Assembly: GCF_042686195.1 (NCBI RefSeq) | Contig: NZ_JBHUOQ010000001.1 | Coordinates: 620,001-684,000, forward strand | Reading direction: 5' to 3' | DNA from: Corticicoccus populi | GTDB lineage: Bacteria; Bacillota; Bacilli; Staphylococcales; Salinicoccaceae | Length of the DNA stretch: 64,000 nucleotides | Shown: piece by piece, positions 16,240 to 25,244 of the stretch | How positions within the stretch are numbered: the stretch's first letter is position 1 | Layout of the letters: every line of letters begins with the position of its first letter | Program-made: the position numbers and the translations under genes | Notes under the pieces: model-generated | The model's database searches: none | Seen by the model: only the letters and a program-made list of their open reading frames with translations | Told to the model about the DNA's origin: nothing

Positions 16240-16716
16240 ATGAACCTGAAAGTAATTCCTATGAATCACTTTGTTGCACTGGAAATTTTGTCTTGGAGAT
16301 ATGAAACGCCGTATGATTTATATAACATCGTCCTTAATGATGAAGAAGTAAATGAAAAATTAAATGGATCCTACCAAGCCATTTTTGACGAAGACAAACA
16401 GATTATACTTGGTTTTTTCTGTACAGGACTCTCAGCACAGGTCCCTGCAGGAAAAGCTGCAGATGTTTATAAAGAACAGTATATCGATATAGGTCTCGGC
16501 ATGTCTCCTGAATACACAGGAAAAGGCTGCGGCACTGAGTTTTTGTCCTTTATTATAAAAGAACTGAAACAGATGCACCCGGACTCACTATTGAGACTGA
16601 CTGTTGCAGTCTTTAATAAAAGAGCGATTCGATTATATGAGAAAATGGGTTTTTATAAGAAAGATGAGTTCTCGAGTTCAACTGTCCGCTTTATCACAAT
16701 GATACAAAAAAGTTAG
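16240..16716 (+). CDS. GNAT family N-acetyltransferase
   Basis: A 158-residue protein with a GNAT core. Motif A is GLGMSPEYTGKGCGTEFLSF (about 87-106), followed by LRLTVAVFNKRAIRLYEKMGF. It is unrelated in detail to its divergent neighbour. The RBS is weak (GGTG). The acceptor substrate is not predictable. Confidence 0.82.
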   Translation: MNLKVIPMNHFVALEILSWRYETPYDLYNIVLNDEEVNEKLNGSYQAIFDEDKQIILGFFCTGLSAQVPAGKAADVYKEQYIDIGLGMSPEYTGKGCGTEFLSFIIKELKQMHPDSLLRLTVAVFNKRAIRLYEKMGFYKKDEFSSSTVRFITMIQKS

Positions 16717-16742
16717 TGCATATACACTGATTTTTAATAAGT

Positions 16743-16781
16743 TTGATGATTTAGTCTAATTTATGATATATTAGACTAAAT
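16743..16781 (+). promoter_or_regulatory. satD promoter overlapped by a 33-bp inverted repeat
   Basis: TTGATG (16743-16748), 18 bp, TATATT (16767-16772). Within it lies a perfect inverted repeat: ATTTAGTCTAAT (16749-16760), a 9-nt centre, ATTAGACTAAAT (16770-16781). The repeat covers the spacer and the -10, so a bound dimer should block polymerase. No T-run follows, which argues against a terminator. Confidence 0.7.
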
Positions 16782-16818
16782 AATCGAATTAATTAAATTT
16801 GATAAGGAGTGTCGTAAT

Positions 16819-17586
16819 ATGGGGAATGAAGTGTCTATTTTCATAATGGATGTCAGCAGGTCTTCAAAAATATCGAATGGACAGGTATTAAGCCGTTACT
16901 TAGAGAGTCTGTCACTTGATGTGAAAAACTGGTGCAAAGATACTGTTACAGTGCAGATTAGTCATCGTGCAGGAGATGAGCTGGTTGTTGCTGTGGAAGG
17001 ATACTCAACAGCTTATACAATAGCCTTTTATATCAGCAGGCTGTGGAAGTTTCCGGAACAGAGACCCTATTTTGGAATAACGTTCGGGGATATTGAGGAC
17101 GATTTAAAATCGATTGATCTTAATACATGGATTCATCCACTTATGAAACAGGCCAGAAAAGCGAATGATGAATTAAAAAAAGAACACCCTCATCCTGAAT
17201 GCCGCTTTCAGCTTTTACCTGTATTAAACGAAAATCATCACCCGGCATCTTACAACTCATTTGAAACGCTCATTAATTCCAATCTGCAGCTGCAGCAGGA
17301 ATTAATTAATCAGCAGACCGATATACAGTCTGTCGTATGCGCATTATATTTAATACTCGGCAAACAGAATAAAGTCAGTGAACACTTGGGAAGGACTACA
17401 GCCACCATATCGCATCACATGAAACAGGGAAAAACGACTCTTATTTTGAGTGCTTTCCATGATATTTTGTGTGTACTTGAATCATTGGAAAAAAAAGAAC
17501 ACCCGCCTATTAAGCAGCTGCATGGTAATATACGCAGCCGGGTGACGTATCAACTGGATAATCACTTTCCAAAAGAACGGAGTTGA
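16819..17586 (+). CDS. satD: SatD-family protein with C-terminal helix-turn-helix
   Basis: A 255-residue cytoplasmic protein of the SatD family, named from the secretion and acid tolerance locus of streptococci. The N-terminal portion (MDVSRSSKISN, then AGDELVVAVEGYSTAY) resembles a nucleotide-cyclase-like fold. Residues about 183-205 (QNKVSEHLGRTTATISHHMK) look like a helix-turn-helix, so it may regulate transcription. It is immediately followed (7 bp) by a DUF3307 membrane protein, the usual partner. AAGGAG lies 9 nt before the ATG. The biochemical function is unproven. Confidence 0.75.
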   Translation: MGNEVSIFIMDVSRSSKISNGQVLSRYLESLSLDVKNWCKDTVTVQISHRAGDELVVAVEGYSTAYTIAFYISRLWKFPEQRPYFGITFGDIEDDLKSIDLNTWIHPLMKQARKANDELKKEHPHPECRFQLLPVLNENHHPASYNSFETLINSNLQLQQELINQQTDIQSVVCALYLILGKQNKVSEHLGRTTATISHHMKQGKTTLILSAFHDILCVLESLEKKEHPPIKQLHGNIRSRVTYQLDNHFPKERS

Positions 17587-17593
17587 GTGACAA

Positions 17594-18460
17594 ATGGTCT
17601 TATTATTATTAATACTGGCACATTTAACAGCTGACTTTTTAATGCAGTCCAATCAAATGGTAAAAGAAAAATTGAAGTATTTGAATCCACACATATTTCA
17701 TCATTTTCTCGTGGCAGGTGTTTCATTGGTGATTATCTGGGGATACCAATATCACTTTCAAAACATTCTCATGCATTTCCTGTTACCTTTAGCCTTTATC
17801 ATTTTCACACATTACTTGATTGATATTTCAAAGATAAAAATAAGCAGCAGATACCAAGGAAGAGCAGCCTCTGATATGAGACCTCTTGCAGTATTTCTTT
17901 TGGATCAAGGCCTTCATCTCGCGGTGATTCTAACTGCCGGTATCCTGTTTTTTAACATTACTGCTGAGAGTATTCGTCTGTTTTTTGAAAATGGATTCAG
18001 CACTTCTTTAAATTTTCCTGAGACAATCGTGTTTATTGTGATTGTATATATACTGGCCACAACTGTCAGCGGAGTGATTGTTAAACATATCATTGGGACT
18101 ATCCCGTCTTCCCTTGCTAATTTTGAAGGCGAAATGACCCTGCAAAGCCGGAAGAATGCTGAAAAGGGTAAAAAAATTGCTGAAATCGAAAACAGTTTTA
18201 CAGAAGCACACCACTACTTTACGTACTCAACACCAATACGTTCACGCGGTCGCTACATTGGATATTTGGAACGGCTCCTTGTGATTATACTTACTGTTTC
18301 AGGCGCATATGAAGCCATTGCTTTTATCATTGCTGCAAAAGCCATTGCACGCTTTAAACAGCTGAATGACAGGAACTGGGCGGAATATTTTTTACTGGGA
18401 ACTTTATCCTCCATTTTTCTCGCTGTCATCCTTGGAATATTAGTCAGACAAATTTTATAA
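17594..18460 (+). CDS. DUF3307 integral membrane protein, SatD partner
   Basis: A 288-residue polytopic membrane protein. The N-terminus LAHLTADFLMQSNQMVKEK is the DUF3307 signature. About seven hydrophobic segments follow, with a cytoplasmic basic linker near 180-220 (QSRKNAEKGKKIAE). It forms a two-gene operon with satD, separated by 7 bp. This pairing of a putative nucleotide-binding/HTH protein with a membrane protein recurs in Firmicutes. The function is unknown; a link to acid tolerance is by analogy with streptococci only. Confidence 0.8.
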   Translation: MVLLLLILAHLTADFLMQSNQMVKEKLKYLNPHIFHHFLVAGVSLVIIWGYQYHFQNILMHFLLPLAFIIFTHYLIDISKIKISSRYQGRAASDMRPLAVFLLDQGLHLAVILTAGILFFNITAESIRLFFENGFSTSLNFPETIVFIVIVYILATTVSGVIVKHIIGTIPSSLANFEGEMTLQSRKNAEKGKKIAEIENSFTEAHHYFTYSTPIRSRGRYIGYLERLLVIILTVSGAYEAIAFIIAAKAIARFKQLNDRNWAEYFLLGTLSSIFLAVILGILVRQIL

Positions 18461-18487
18461 GCAGATAAAAATCTGCTTATAAAATTT
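18450..18487. terminator. Bidirectional terminator, satD operon and ppk2
   Basis: A perfect 17-bp inverted repeat (arms 18450-18466 and 18471-18487) surrounds an AAAA loop. Its left arm includes the end of the DUF3307 coding sequence and TAA stop. AT-rich outer arms supply the U-tracts in both directions. Confidence 0.85.
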
Positions 18488-18494
18488 AAATCTA

Positions 18495-19925
18495 TTAAAT
18501 GCCGTCCAGCCTGGATTCACAGATCTCAATAATTGTTTCCAGTGCTGTAATTCTTGCATAACGCTTATCATTTCCTGATATCACTTTCCACGGGGCATAT
18601 GATGTATTGGTCAAGTTCACCATATCCTCCCCCGCTTCAAGATAAAGATCCCATTTTTTACGGTTACGCCAATCCTCATCAGTTAATTTCCATTGTTTTT
18701 CAGGTCTGCCCTGCCTGTCCAGAAACCGTCTCAGCTGCTCACCTTTATCAAGTGACAGGAAGAATTTAATTATAATTGCGCCGGAATTATATAACGACTT
18801 TTCAAAATCATTAATCTCTTCGTATGCTTGTGACCATTCTTTTTTTGTCGCGAATCCCTCAATCCGCTCAACCAGTACCCGGCCGTACCAGCTGCGGTCA
18901 AAAAAGCCGACATGTCCGCTCCTCGGTATTTTAGATGCGAACCGCCATAAATAATGATGTCTCAGTTCAATATCCGTGGGTGAGCCGACCGCATTATACG
19001 TATAGCCTGTCGGATCAAGCAGTGCGCGTGTCCGTTTGATATTTCCGCCTTTACCGGCGGCATCCATGCCCTCATATACGAGTATGAGCGGTCTTTTCTC
19101 TTTGTACAGCTGAAACTGTATCTCACGCATTCTTTTTTGAAGCTCAGGCAGACGTTCTTTATATACTTTTTTCTCTACTGTCTCCTTGTCAAAATCAAAA
19201 TTAAATAATTCTGTTTCAAAGCCGGTTGTAAAACCGCCCGACACTTTTTCGCGTATATTTTTTTGCTCTTTCTTAATTCTTTTGTTCAATTTCTTAATAA
19301 TGGTTTTGAATAATTTCTTCACCGCATGTTTTTTGTCATCAAAATCAATTTCGGTCCATGGACAGTATGCATCGTGGGCGATAAAACGCTCCATCTCACC
19401 TTCATAATTAAAGTGTTCAAGCCTCTCCTGAAATTCTTCAGCTTTCCATTTCAATATTGGATTCTTTTTTATCTTCTCTATATGATGCTCACGTACATCT
19501 TTAGCTGTATCAATATAAAATTTCAAAATTTCATAACCGTTTTGAATTAAGGTTTTTTCAAAGTTGTCCATATCCTCTTCAATTTCATCAAAATCCACTT
19601 TAATATTATCCCTGATATTATTTTCTTTAAACTCAATGTACTGGGCATACCAGCTTCTGAAATGAATATTGATATCTCCTTCTTTGGGAAGATGATTCCA
19701 ATATCTGTGCATAAATGAGTGTCTCAAATCAAATTCTCTCGGCGGTCGGGTTGCGATAAAATCCGTATATTTTGCATCGAGTGCCATGTAAAGTGCATTT
19801 GATAAACGGGATTTCCCGGACGCCGGGGGTCCTTCAATCACTATCATAACCGGGATTCCAAGGTTATGTATCGTCCGCGTTACCTCTCCAAGCTGGAATT
19901 CTAATTCTTTGTCTGGTTCCACCAT
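18495..19925 (-). CDS. pap: Two-domain polyphosphate kinase 2 (polyphosphate:AMP phosphotransferase type)
   Basis: About 476 residues, made of two tandem PPK2 P-loop domains. The C-terminal domain carries the canonical Walker A GMDAAGKGG (286-294), then the lid and FFDRSWYGRVLVER. The N-terminal domain has GPPASGKS (32-39) and a divergent FRSWYAQY in the lid position, so catalysis is expected mainly in the C-terminal half. Two-domain PPK2 proteins phosphorylate AMP to ADP with polyphosphate. GGAGGG touches the upstream ATG (19931) but lies 7 nt from the ATG at 19925, which is therefore preferred. It is monocistronic. Confidence 0.88.
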   Translation of the reverse strand: MVEPDKELEFQLGEVTRTIHNLGIPVMIVIEGPPASGKSRLSNALYMALDAKYTDFIATRPPREFDLRHSFMHRYWNHLPKEGDINIHFRSWYAQYIEFKENNIRDNIKVDFDEIEEDMDNFEKTLIQNGYEILKFYIDTAKDVREHHIEKIKKNPILKWKAEEFQERLEHFNYEGEMERFIAHDAYCPWTEIDFDDKKHAVKKLFKTIIKKLNKRIKKEQKNIREKVSGGFTTGFETELFNFDFDKETVEKKVYKERLPELQKRMREIQFQLYKEKRPLILVYEGMDAAGKGGNIKRTRALLDPTGYTYNAVGSPTDIELRHHYLWRFASKIPRSGHVGFFDRSWYGRVLVERIEGFATKKEWSQAYEEINDFEKSLYNSGAIIIKFFLSLDKGEQLRRFLDRQGRPEKQWKLTDEDWRNRKKWDLYLEAGEDMVNLTNTSYAPWKVISGNDKRYARITALETIIEICESRLDGI

Positions 19926-20031
19926 CTGCATCCCTCCAGATTAAGTCTTAATTATATACTACCCTAATCTATCATTATTCAACAGAATATTCTGTGATTA
20001 TTTACTGCTTATCAGTCTACTCTCTGATGAA

Positions 20032-20066
20032 AAAACTTTATAGTGGACAAACGATTATAAAGTTTT
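20032..20066 (-). terminator. Probable AT-rich terminator downstream of the OLD nuclease gene
   Basis: AAAACTTTATA and TATAAAGTTTT form a perfect 11-bp stem around 13 nt, followed on the minus strand by TTTTTT. The 300-bp spacer 19926-20227 also holds a 12-bp palindrome, CAGAATATTCTG, at 19983-19994; no gene is seen in it. Confidence 0.55.
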
Positions 20067-20227
20067 AAGTGAATACTTTGGAACATTGCGATAGAGGGTT
20101 AGATGTATGTAGGTGATGAATTTTAAGCTTTTGAGAAAAAGCACAGTTGAATGTTTATCAACATAGTAATATTTTTCAAAATGTTTCTTAATTAGATCTT
20201 CCTTTTTGGAATTACTATTACACTAAA

Positions 20228-22093
20228 TCATTCTTCTGATAACTTTTCGAATAATCTTTTAAAATTATTAACGGTATTATCGCTTAACTCAATCTCACCT
20301 TTAGTTACGGCATCTGCAAATAAATTAGAGAAGAGCACTTTTAAACTATTATCACTTTGTATAATTTCAGAACTATAATCCTTATTTATTTTTTTATAGT
20401 CTTCATCATCGATTAAGGATTCTATTGTTAATGCAGTTTCATTTTTAGATTTTGATAAAACATCCTCTATCATAATTATATTTTGACTTTCAAAATTTTT
20501 TGCCTCCTCAGTTCCTTCTTTAAAGCCATATGATTTTAATATAGCTTTTCTACCATTTACTCCTGCATTGTCCGAATCAAATAATGCTTTAAATTGAAAG
20601 CCCCATCCCCACAAAATATTAGTCAAATAAACAACATTACTAGCACCAATACTTGGAATAAACTTCATACCTTTAATATTTATCTTATTTGCCATTACAT
20701 CAAGATAAATTGCATCTGAATAACCTTCCGTAATGATATTCATATTAAGTTCAGTCATCCCTATATTCTGATAAATTTTCATTCCTAATGCACTTATTAA
20801 TGGTGAGAGCGATTCACTTTTTGACAAGCCATCAATTTTTTCAGACAGTATGCTTGTAATGATTTGCGAACTACCCTTTGTATTTTTTTGCACTGTTCTA
20901 ATACGATCTAAACGATTTTCGTTCAGCATAAAAGGAGAATGTGTAGTATAGACAATTTGATTATCATCTCTTGATAAATCATCAAATAGTTCTAACACCT
21001 TTTTTTGAGCATCAACATGTAAATAGACACCAGGTTCATCAATCAAAAAGATAATATTTTCATTCTCTAAGTTATTTGCGAGAATATCAACATATAAATT
21101 AAGGTACCACTTCAATCCTTGACTTCGTTCAGAAACAGATAATATTGGACCGTCTGTCTTTATATAAAGTGAAAATCGATTTCTACTCATATCTGCCAGA
21201 ATACTTACATTTTCTTCTTGTTTATAAAAATCATTAAACCCTTTTTCAACTTTTGTCTTAATACTATTCTTAATTTTTTCTTTTGCATCCATTCCCCGAC
21301 CATTATCCGGATGATCTATACAAGCAGTTCTAATATCATCAATACTACAACCTGATGCTATTAATAGGTTCTTTAACGAGCCTAAACTAGGACTATCTTT
21401 TTCCAAAAAATCATTACTAACTTTATATTCACTTAACAAACTATTTTCTACGTATTTATAGAATTTCGGGAACATGTTATAGGCTCTTTCAAAATAATTC
21501 TTTAGATAATCATAAGTTTCTTGCATTATTGTTTTTTCTTCAATCGATAAAAGTTCTATAATCTTTTCTTTTATTCTATTTAGATGATTTAAGTAGTCAG
21601 GGACTATATAATTATTAGCACCTCTTAAATAATTAAAAACTATTTCAATATTATTCGAATTAAAATTTTTAATTTTATCTTTATATTTTTTTAGTAGTTC
21701 TCCTATGATTTCTAAGTTACTTTGAAATTCTTCTTTGTTAAAATATTCTTGGATTCCTCCAGAAATAGATATTCCAAATGGTTCGTACTCTTTAGAAATA
21801 CAAAATAAGGATTGCTTATTATTTGATTTTAATCCCAATAGTTGAATTTCTGTGTCACTAAATGAACATTCTACATCAATTACCATTTTTGCATTGCCTG
21901 CACCTTGCGGTATATTTTTATAGGTGTTGGGTGGCAAACCATTTATTAATGATATCGATCCTAAAATATCGATAAGATTGCTTTTACCTGATTCATTTTT
22001 ACCTATAACAGCTGTGACTGAAGAGTCAATTTTTAACTTAGTTCTCTCTTCAATAGACTTATAATCTGTTATCCAAATAAAGTCTAATTTCAT
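20228..22093 (-). CDS. Class 1 OLD-family ATPase with C-terminal TOPRIM nuclease domain
   Basis: A 621-residue overcoming-lysogenisation-defect (OLD) protein. An ABC-type ATPase comes first: Walker A GKNESGKS (31-38), signature SVSERSQG (319-326), Walker B with E353 in FLIDEPG, and H-loop H385 (TTHSPF). A TOPRIM domain follows, with E456 (TEGYSD) and D506-x-D508 (FDSDNAG), the metal-binding residues for DNA cleavage. No UvrD-like helicase is adjacent, so it is a class 1 OLD and not a Gabija pair. The start at 22093 is chosen because AAGGAG lies 7 nt upstream. The gene is visibly more AT-rich than its neighbours pap and topB, suggesting horizontal acquisition. A phage-defence role is inferred from the family. 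Confidence 0.87.
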   Translation of the reverse strand: MKLDFIWITDYKSIEERTKLKIDSSVTAVIGKNESGKSNLIDILGSISLINGLPPNTYKNIPQGAGNAKMVIDVECSFSDTEIQLLGLKSNNKQSLFCISKEYEPFGISISGGIQEYFNKEEFQSNLEIIGELLKKYKDKIKNFNSNNIEIVFNYLRGANNYIVPDYLNHLNRIKEKIIELLSIEEKTIMQETYDYLKNYFERAYNMFPKFYKYVENSLLSEYKVSNDFLEKDSPSLGSLKNLLIASGCSIDDIRTACIDHPDNGRGMDAKEKIKNSIKTKVEKGFNDFYKQEENVSILADMSRNRFSLYIKTDGPILSVSERSQGLKWYLNLYVDILANNLENENIIFLIDEPGVYLHVDAQKKVLELFDDLSRDDNQIVYTTHSPFMLNENRLDRIRTVQKNTKGSSQIITSILSEKIDGLSKSESLSPLISALGMKIYQNIGMTELNMNIITEGYSDAIYLDVMANKINIKGMKFIPSIGASNVVYLTNILWGWGFQFKALFDSDNAGVNGRKAILKSYGFKEGTEEAKNFESQNIIMIEDVLSKSKNETALTIESLIDDEDYKKINKDYSSEIIQSDNSLKVLFSNLFADAVTKGEIELSDNTVNNFKRLFEKLSEE

Positions 22094-22274
22094 ATACATT
22101 CTCCTTCTAAAATTCTTATAGAATAAAAAAAAACGATGACCCATTACTTGTTTTCTGATTTTAGTTATAGATATAATTCAGCAACATATATTTTGATATC
22201 CTAATCCAAAAATTTACTAAAGACCCATAAAAATATAATAATTCTTTTTTAGGTATCATTGGCAAATTATTCTT

Positions 22275-24422
22275 TTAAAATTTCAGACCTTTCAGCTTTT
22301 CAGCGAGCTGATTGTTAATCGGCTCATCATCATTATTCATATATTTTTTAACTGTTTTACGATCAACTTTCCCACGGCTTTCTTTTTTCTTTCTGGCTTC
22401 AAATGCAGATAGTTTTTCACGATGTCCGCATACACATGTGAAAATCTGATTGTCACCGGAACCGCTGAGTGTGAGTTTCTTCTTACATTTTGGACATCTA
22501 GCATTTGTTGTTCTCGCAACATTCTTCTTATATCCACAGTCTCTGTCCTGACAGACCAGCATTTTACCTTTCTTCCCTTTGACTTCAAGAAGTGGTTTCC
22601 CGCAGTCCGGACAGTCTTTACCTGAAATATTATCATGTTTGAACTTTTTACCGCTCTCTTTAATTTCAGTAATAATTTCTTTTGTATGGTCCTTCATTTC
22701 TTTAATAAACACTTTTCGGCTCAATTGATTCTTTGCGATTTTTTCGAGTTTCTGTTCCCAGACTGCTGTTGTCGCAGGAGATTTCAATTCTTCAGGTACA
22801 AGATCCAGCAGCTGTCTGCCCTTTGAGGTGATACGGATCTCACTGCCGTTTTTCTCAATCAGGAAGGAATTAAATAATTTATCGATGATATCAGCACGCG
22901 TCGCTACGGTGCCGAGACCGCCGGTTTCCTCAAGAATCTTCCGCATTTTATTATCTTTAATGTCACTGTATTTTGCCGGCTTTTCCATAGCGGATAAAAG
23001 TCCTGCCTCAGTAAAGCGCTTCGGCGGATTCGTTTCCCCTGTCGTGATACTGCATTCTTTCACTTTCAGTATCTCACCTTTGTTTACTTTAGGCAGTGAT
23101 GTGTTTTGAGAAACATCACCAAACACTTTTTTGAATCCTTCTTTAACGACATTTGTTCCTTTCGCTGTAAACTGTTCGCCGTCGATTTCCCCGCTCACTG
23201 TCATTTCTTCAAATTCATGCGGCGGCATTAAAACTGCAATAAATCGTTTAACAATTAAATCATAGATTCTACGTTCTTTTTCACTTAAATCGCTCAAATG
23301 AACAGTTTCCTCTGTCGGTATAATCGCATGGTGGTCACTGACTTTTTTATCATCTACATATGATTTATTTGCTTTCACCGGAGAATTCAGAATCTGTACA
23401 GCATAAGAGCGGTATTCACCGATTCCGCATGCACGAAGTCTTTCAGGAATAGTTGAAACAATATCACTGGAAAGATATTTAGAGTCTGTTCTCGGGTATG
23501 TCACAATTTTATGACGTTCATAAAGATTCTGCATGACATTTAACGTTTCCTTTGCAGATAAGCCGAACCTGTTGTTGGCGTCACGCTGCAGTTCTGTTAA
23601 ATCATATAAAGAAGGTGCGTATGTTTTCTTTATTTTAGAATGAACATCCGTGACTTTTAAATCCTTATGACTGACTTTGTTTTGAATTTTCTTAATGAGT
23701 GATTCATTGAAAGTGGATGTTCTGTTTTTATCATCCGACCACTTAAACTTAATACCATCAGTCAGCACTTCAAGGCCGTAGAATGTTTCAGGTTTAAAAT
23801 GTTTAATCGCTTCTTCTCTTGTAAAAATCATATTCAGCGTCGGCGTTTGTACACGGCCGCAGTTCAGCTGCGCATTGAATTTTGTCGTCAATGCACGAGA
23901 TGCATTGAGTCCGACATACCAGTCTGCTTCACTTCTCGCGACTGCCGCCTGGTACAGTGCATAGTAGTCACTGCCCGGCTTCAACTGTTTAAAGCCTTGT
24001 CTGATTGCTTTATCAGTAACTGAAGATATCCAGAGTCTTTTAACCGGTTTATTTACTTTGACTTTATCTATCACCCATCTTGCAACAAGCTCACCCTCAC
24101 GCCCTGCATCTGTTGCGATAATAATCTCATTGACATCTTTTCTGACAAGCTGGGATTTCACAGCGTTAAACTGTCTGCTCGTCTTTTTAATTACCATTGT
24201 CTGGAGCGGTTCCGGCAGCATCGGAAGATCTTCAAGCTTCCATTCTTTTAATTTCGTATCATACATTTCCGGAGATTTTAAAGTCACTAAATGACCCAGT
24301 GCCCATGTCACGATATAATTTTTTCCTTCTATAAATCCATTGCCTTTTTTATGGCAGTCCAATACTTTCGCAATATCTCTGGCCACTGATGGCTTTTCTG
24401 CGAACACAACACTTTTTGCCAT
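22275..24422 (-). CDS. topB: DNA topoisomerase III (type IA)
   Basis: A 715-residue type IA topoisomerase that passes single strands and helps decatenate DNA and resolve recombination intermediates. The N-terminal TOPRIM domain (AEKPSVARDIAKVL) is followed by the catalytic core with active-site Y309 in VTYPRTDSKYL. The C-terminus carries cysteine clusters from C604 (CPDCGKPLL, CQDRDCG, CPKCKKK, CVCG) that form zinc ribbons. ATG 24422 is preferred to 24431 because AAAGG sits 8 nt upstream of it. It is monocistronic, with AT-rich sequence downstream. Confidence 0.95.
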   Translation of the reverse strand: MAKSVVFAEKPSVARDIAKVLDCHKKGNGFIEGKNYIVTWALGHLVTLKSPEMYDTKLKEWKLEDLPMLPEPLQTMVIKKTSRQFNAVKSQLVRKDVNEIIIATDAGREGELVARWVIDKVKVNKPVKRLWISSVTDKAIRQGFKQLKPGSDYYALYQAAVARSEADWYVGLNASRALTTKFNAQLNCGRVQTPTLNMIFTREEAIKHFKPETFYGLEVLTDGIKFKWSDDKNRTSTFNESLIKKIQNKVSHKDLKVTDVHSKIKKTYAPSLYDLTELQRDANNRFGLSAKETLNVMQNLYERHKIVTYPRTDSKYLSSDIVSTIPERLRACGIGEYRSYAVQILNSPVKANKSYVDDKKVSDHHAIIPTEETVHLSDLSEKERRIYDLIVKRFIAVLMPPHEFEEMTVSGEIDGEQFTAKGTNVVKEGFKKVFGDVSQNTSLPKVNKGEILKVKECSITTGETNPPKRFTEAGLLSAMEKPAKYSDIKDNKMRKILEETGGLGTVATRADIIDKLFNSFLIEKNGSEIRITSKGRQLLDLVPEELKSPATTAVWEQKLEKIAKNQLSRKVFIKEMKDHTKEIITEIKESGKKFKHDNISGKDCPDCGKPLLEVKGKKGKMLVCQDRDCGYKKNVARTTNARCPKCKKKLTLSGSGDNQIFTCVCGHREKLSAFEARKKKESRGKVDRKTVKKYMNNDDEPINNQLAEKLKGLKF

Positions 24423-24467
24423 GTGTGTCATCCTTTCATTCTTTAAACTAGTCTATATTATACAGAA

Positions 24468-24496
24468 AAAGCCATGGATAAGATATCCTTGGCTTT
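24468..24496 (-). terminator. Terminator of the two-component operon
   Basis: AAAGCCAAGGATA pairs with TATCCATGGCTTT (one mismatch) on the minus strand and is followed by a T-run. It lies 55 bp past the response-regulator stop codon. Confidence 0.85.
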
Positions 24497-24551
24497 CCGG
24501 TAATTTTGAATGACAGAATACCATTCGATTGTTTACTTATGTCCTCCTCAA

Positions 24552-25244
24552 CTATATGTCCTTCACCAGTTTGTATCCAATCCCCCACACGGTCTGTATT
24601 ATTTTGGGCTTGGATGGATTCTGTTCGATTTTCTCCCGTATTTTCCTTACATGCACAGTGACTGTAGTGTTGTCTCCTAATGCATCCAGTCCCCATATTT
24701 TTTCGAACAGCTCTTCTTTAGTGAATACGTGGTTGGGGTGCTGTATCAGGAAATAAAGTAAATCATACTCTTTTGCAGTCATTTCAACTTTTAGTCCGTT
24801 GACTGTAACTGTTCTTGCCACGTGGTTAATTGTTACACCCTTCAAGGAAATTTCTGCGGAAGCACCGGACTGATTTTTAATGCGGTCATATCGGTTCATA
24901 TGCGCTCTGACTCTTGCCGTAAGCTCATTGGGATTAAAAGGTTTTACAATATAATCTGCTGCGCCGTGGCTGAATCCTGTAAGTTTTTCAAAATCCTCAC
25001 CTTTTGCAGTCACCATTAATACCGGAATGTCTGTCCGTTCACTAATTATTTTCGAAATTTCCAATCCGCTTTGGTCAGGAAGCATCAGGTCTAAAATAAT
25101 CAGGCGGTACTGATGATTATCCAGCAGTTTAAAGGCAGTTTTACCATCACCCGCAATATCACATGTCAAACCGTTCATCTCTAAATAATCTTTTTCAAGT
25201 TCAGCAATACTCCGTTCATCTTCTATAATCAAAATATCTGTCAT
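24552..25244 (-). CDS. OmpR/PhoB-family response regulator
   Basis: A 230-residue two-component regulator. The receiver domain (1-115) has acidic pocket E8/D9, phospho-acceptor D52 (LIILDLMLPD) and the conserved Lys in VTAKGED. The C-terminal winged helix (about 130-228) contains LYFLIQHPNHVFTKEEL and TVHVRKIREKIE. Its ATG overlaps the kinase stop by 4 nt. The regulon is unknown; two upstream membrane-protein genes in the same operon are likely functional partners. Confidence 0.93.
   Translation of the reverse strand: MTDILIIEDERSIAELEKDYLEMNGLTCDIAGDGKTAFKLLDNHQYRLIILDLMLPDQSGLEISKIISERTDIPVLMVTAKGEDFEKLTGFSHGAADYIVKPFNPNELTARVRAHMNRYDRIKNQSGASAEISLKGVTINHVARTVTVNGLKVEMTAKEYDLLYFLIQHPNHVFTKEELFEKIWGLDALGDNTTVTVHVRKIREKIEQNPSKPKIIQTVWGIGYKLVKDI

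Noticed and set aside
20228..22093. Gabija (GajA/GajB) or retron defence system
   Set aside because: No UvrD-like helicase, reverse transcriptase or structured ncRNA is adjacent; upstream is an AT-rich spacer and topB.
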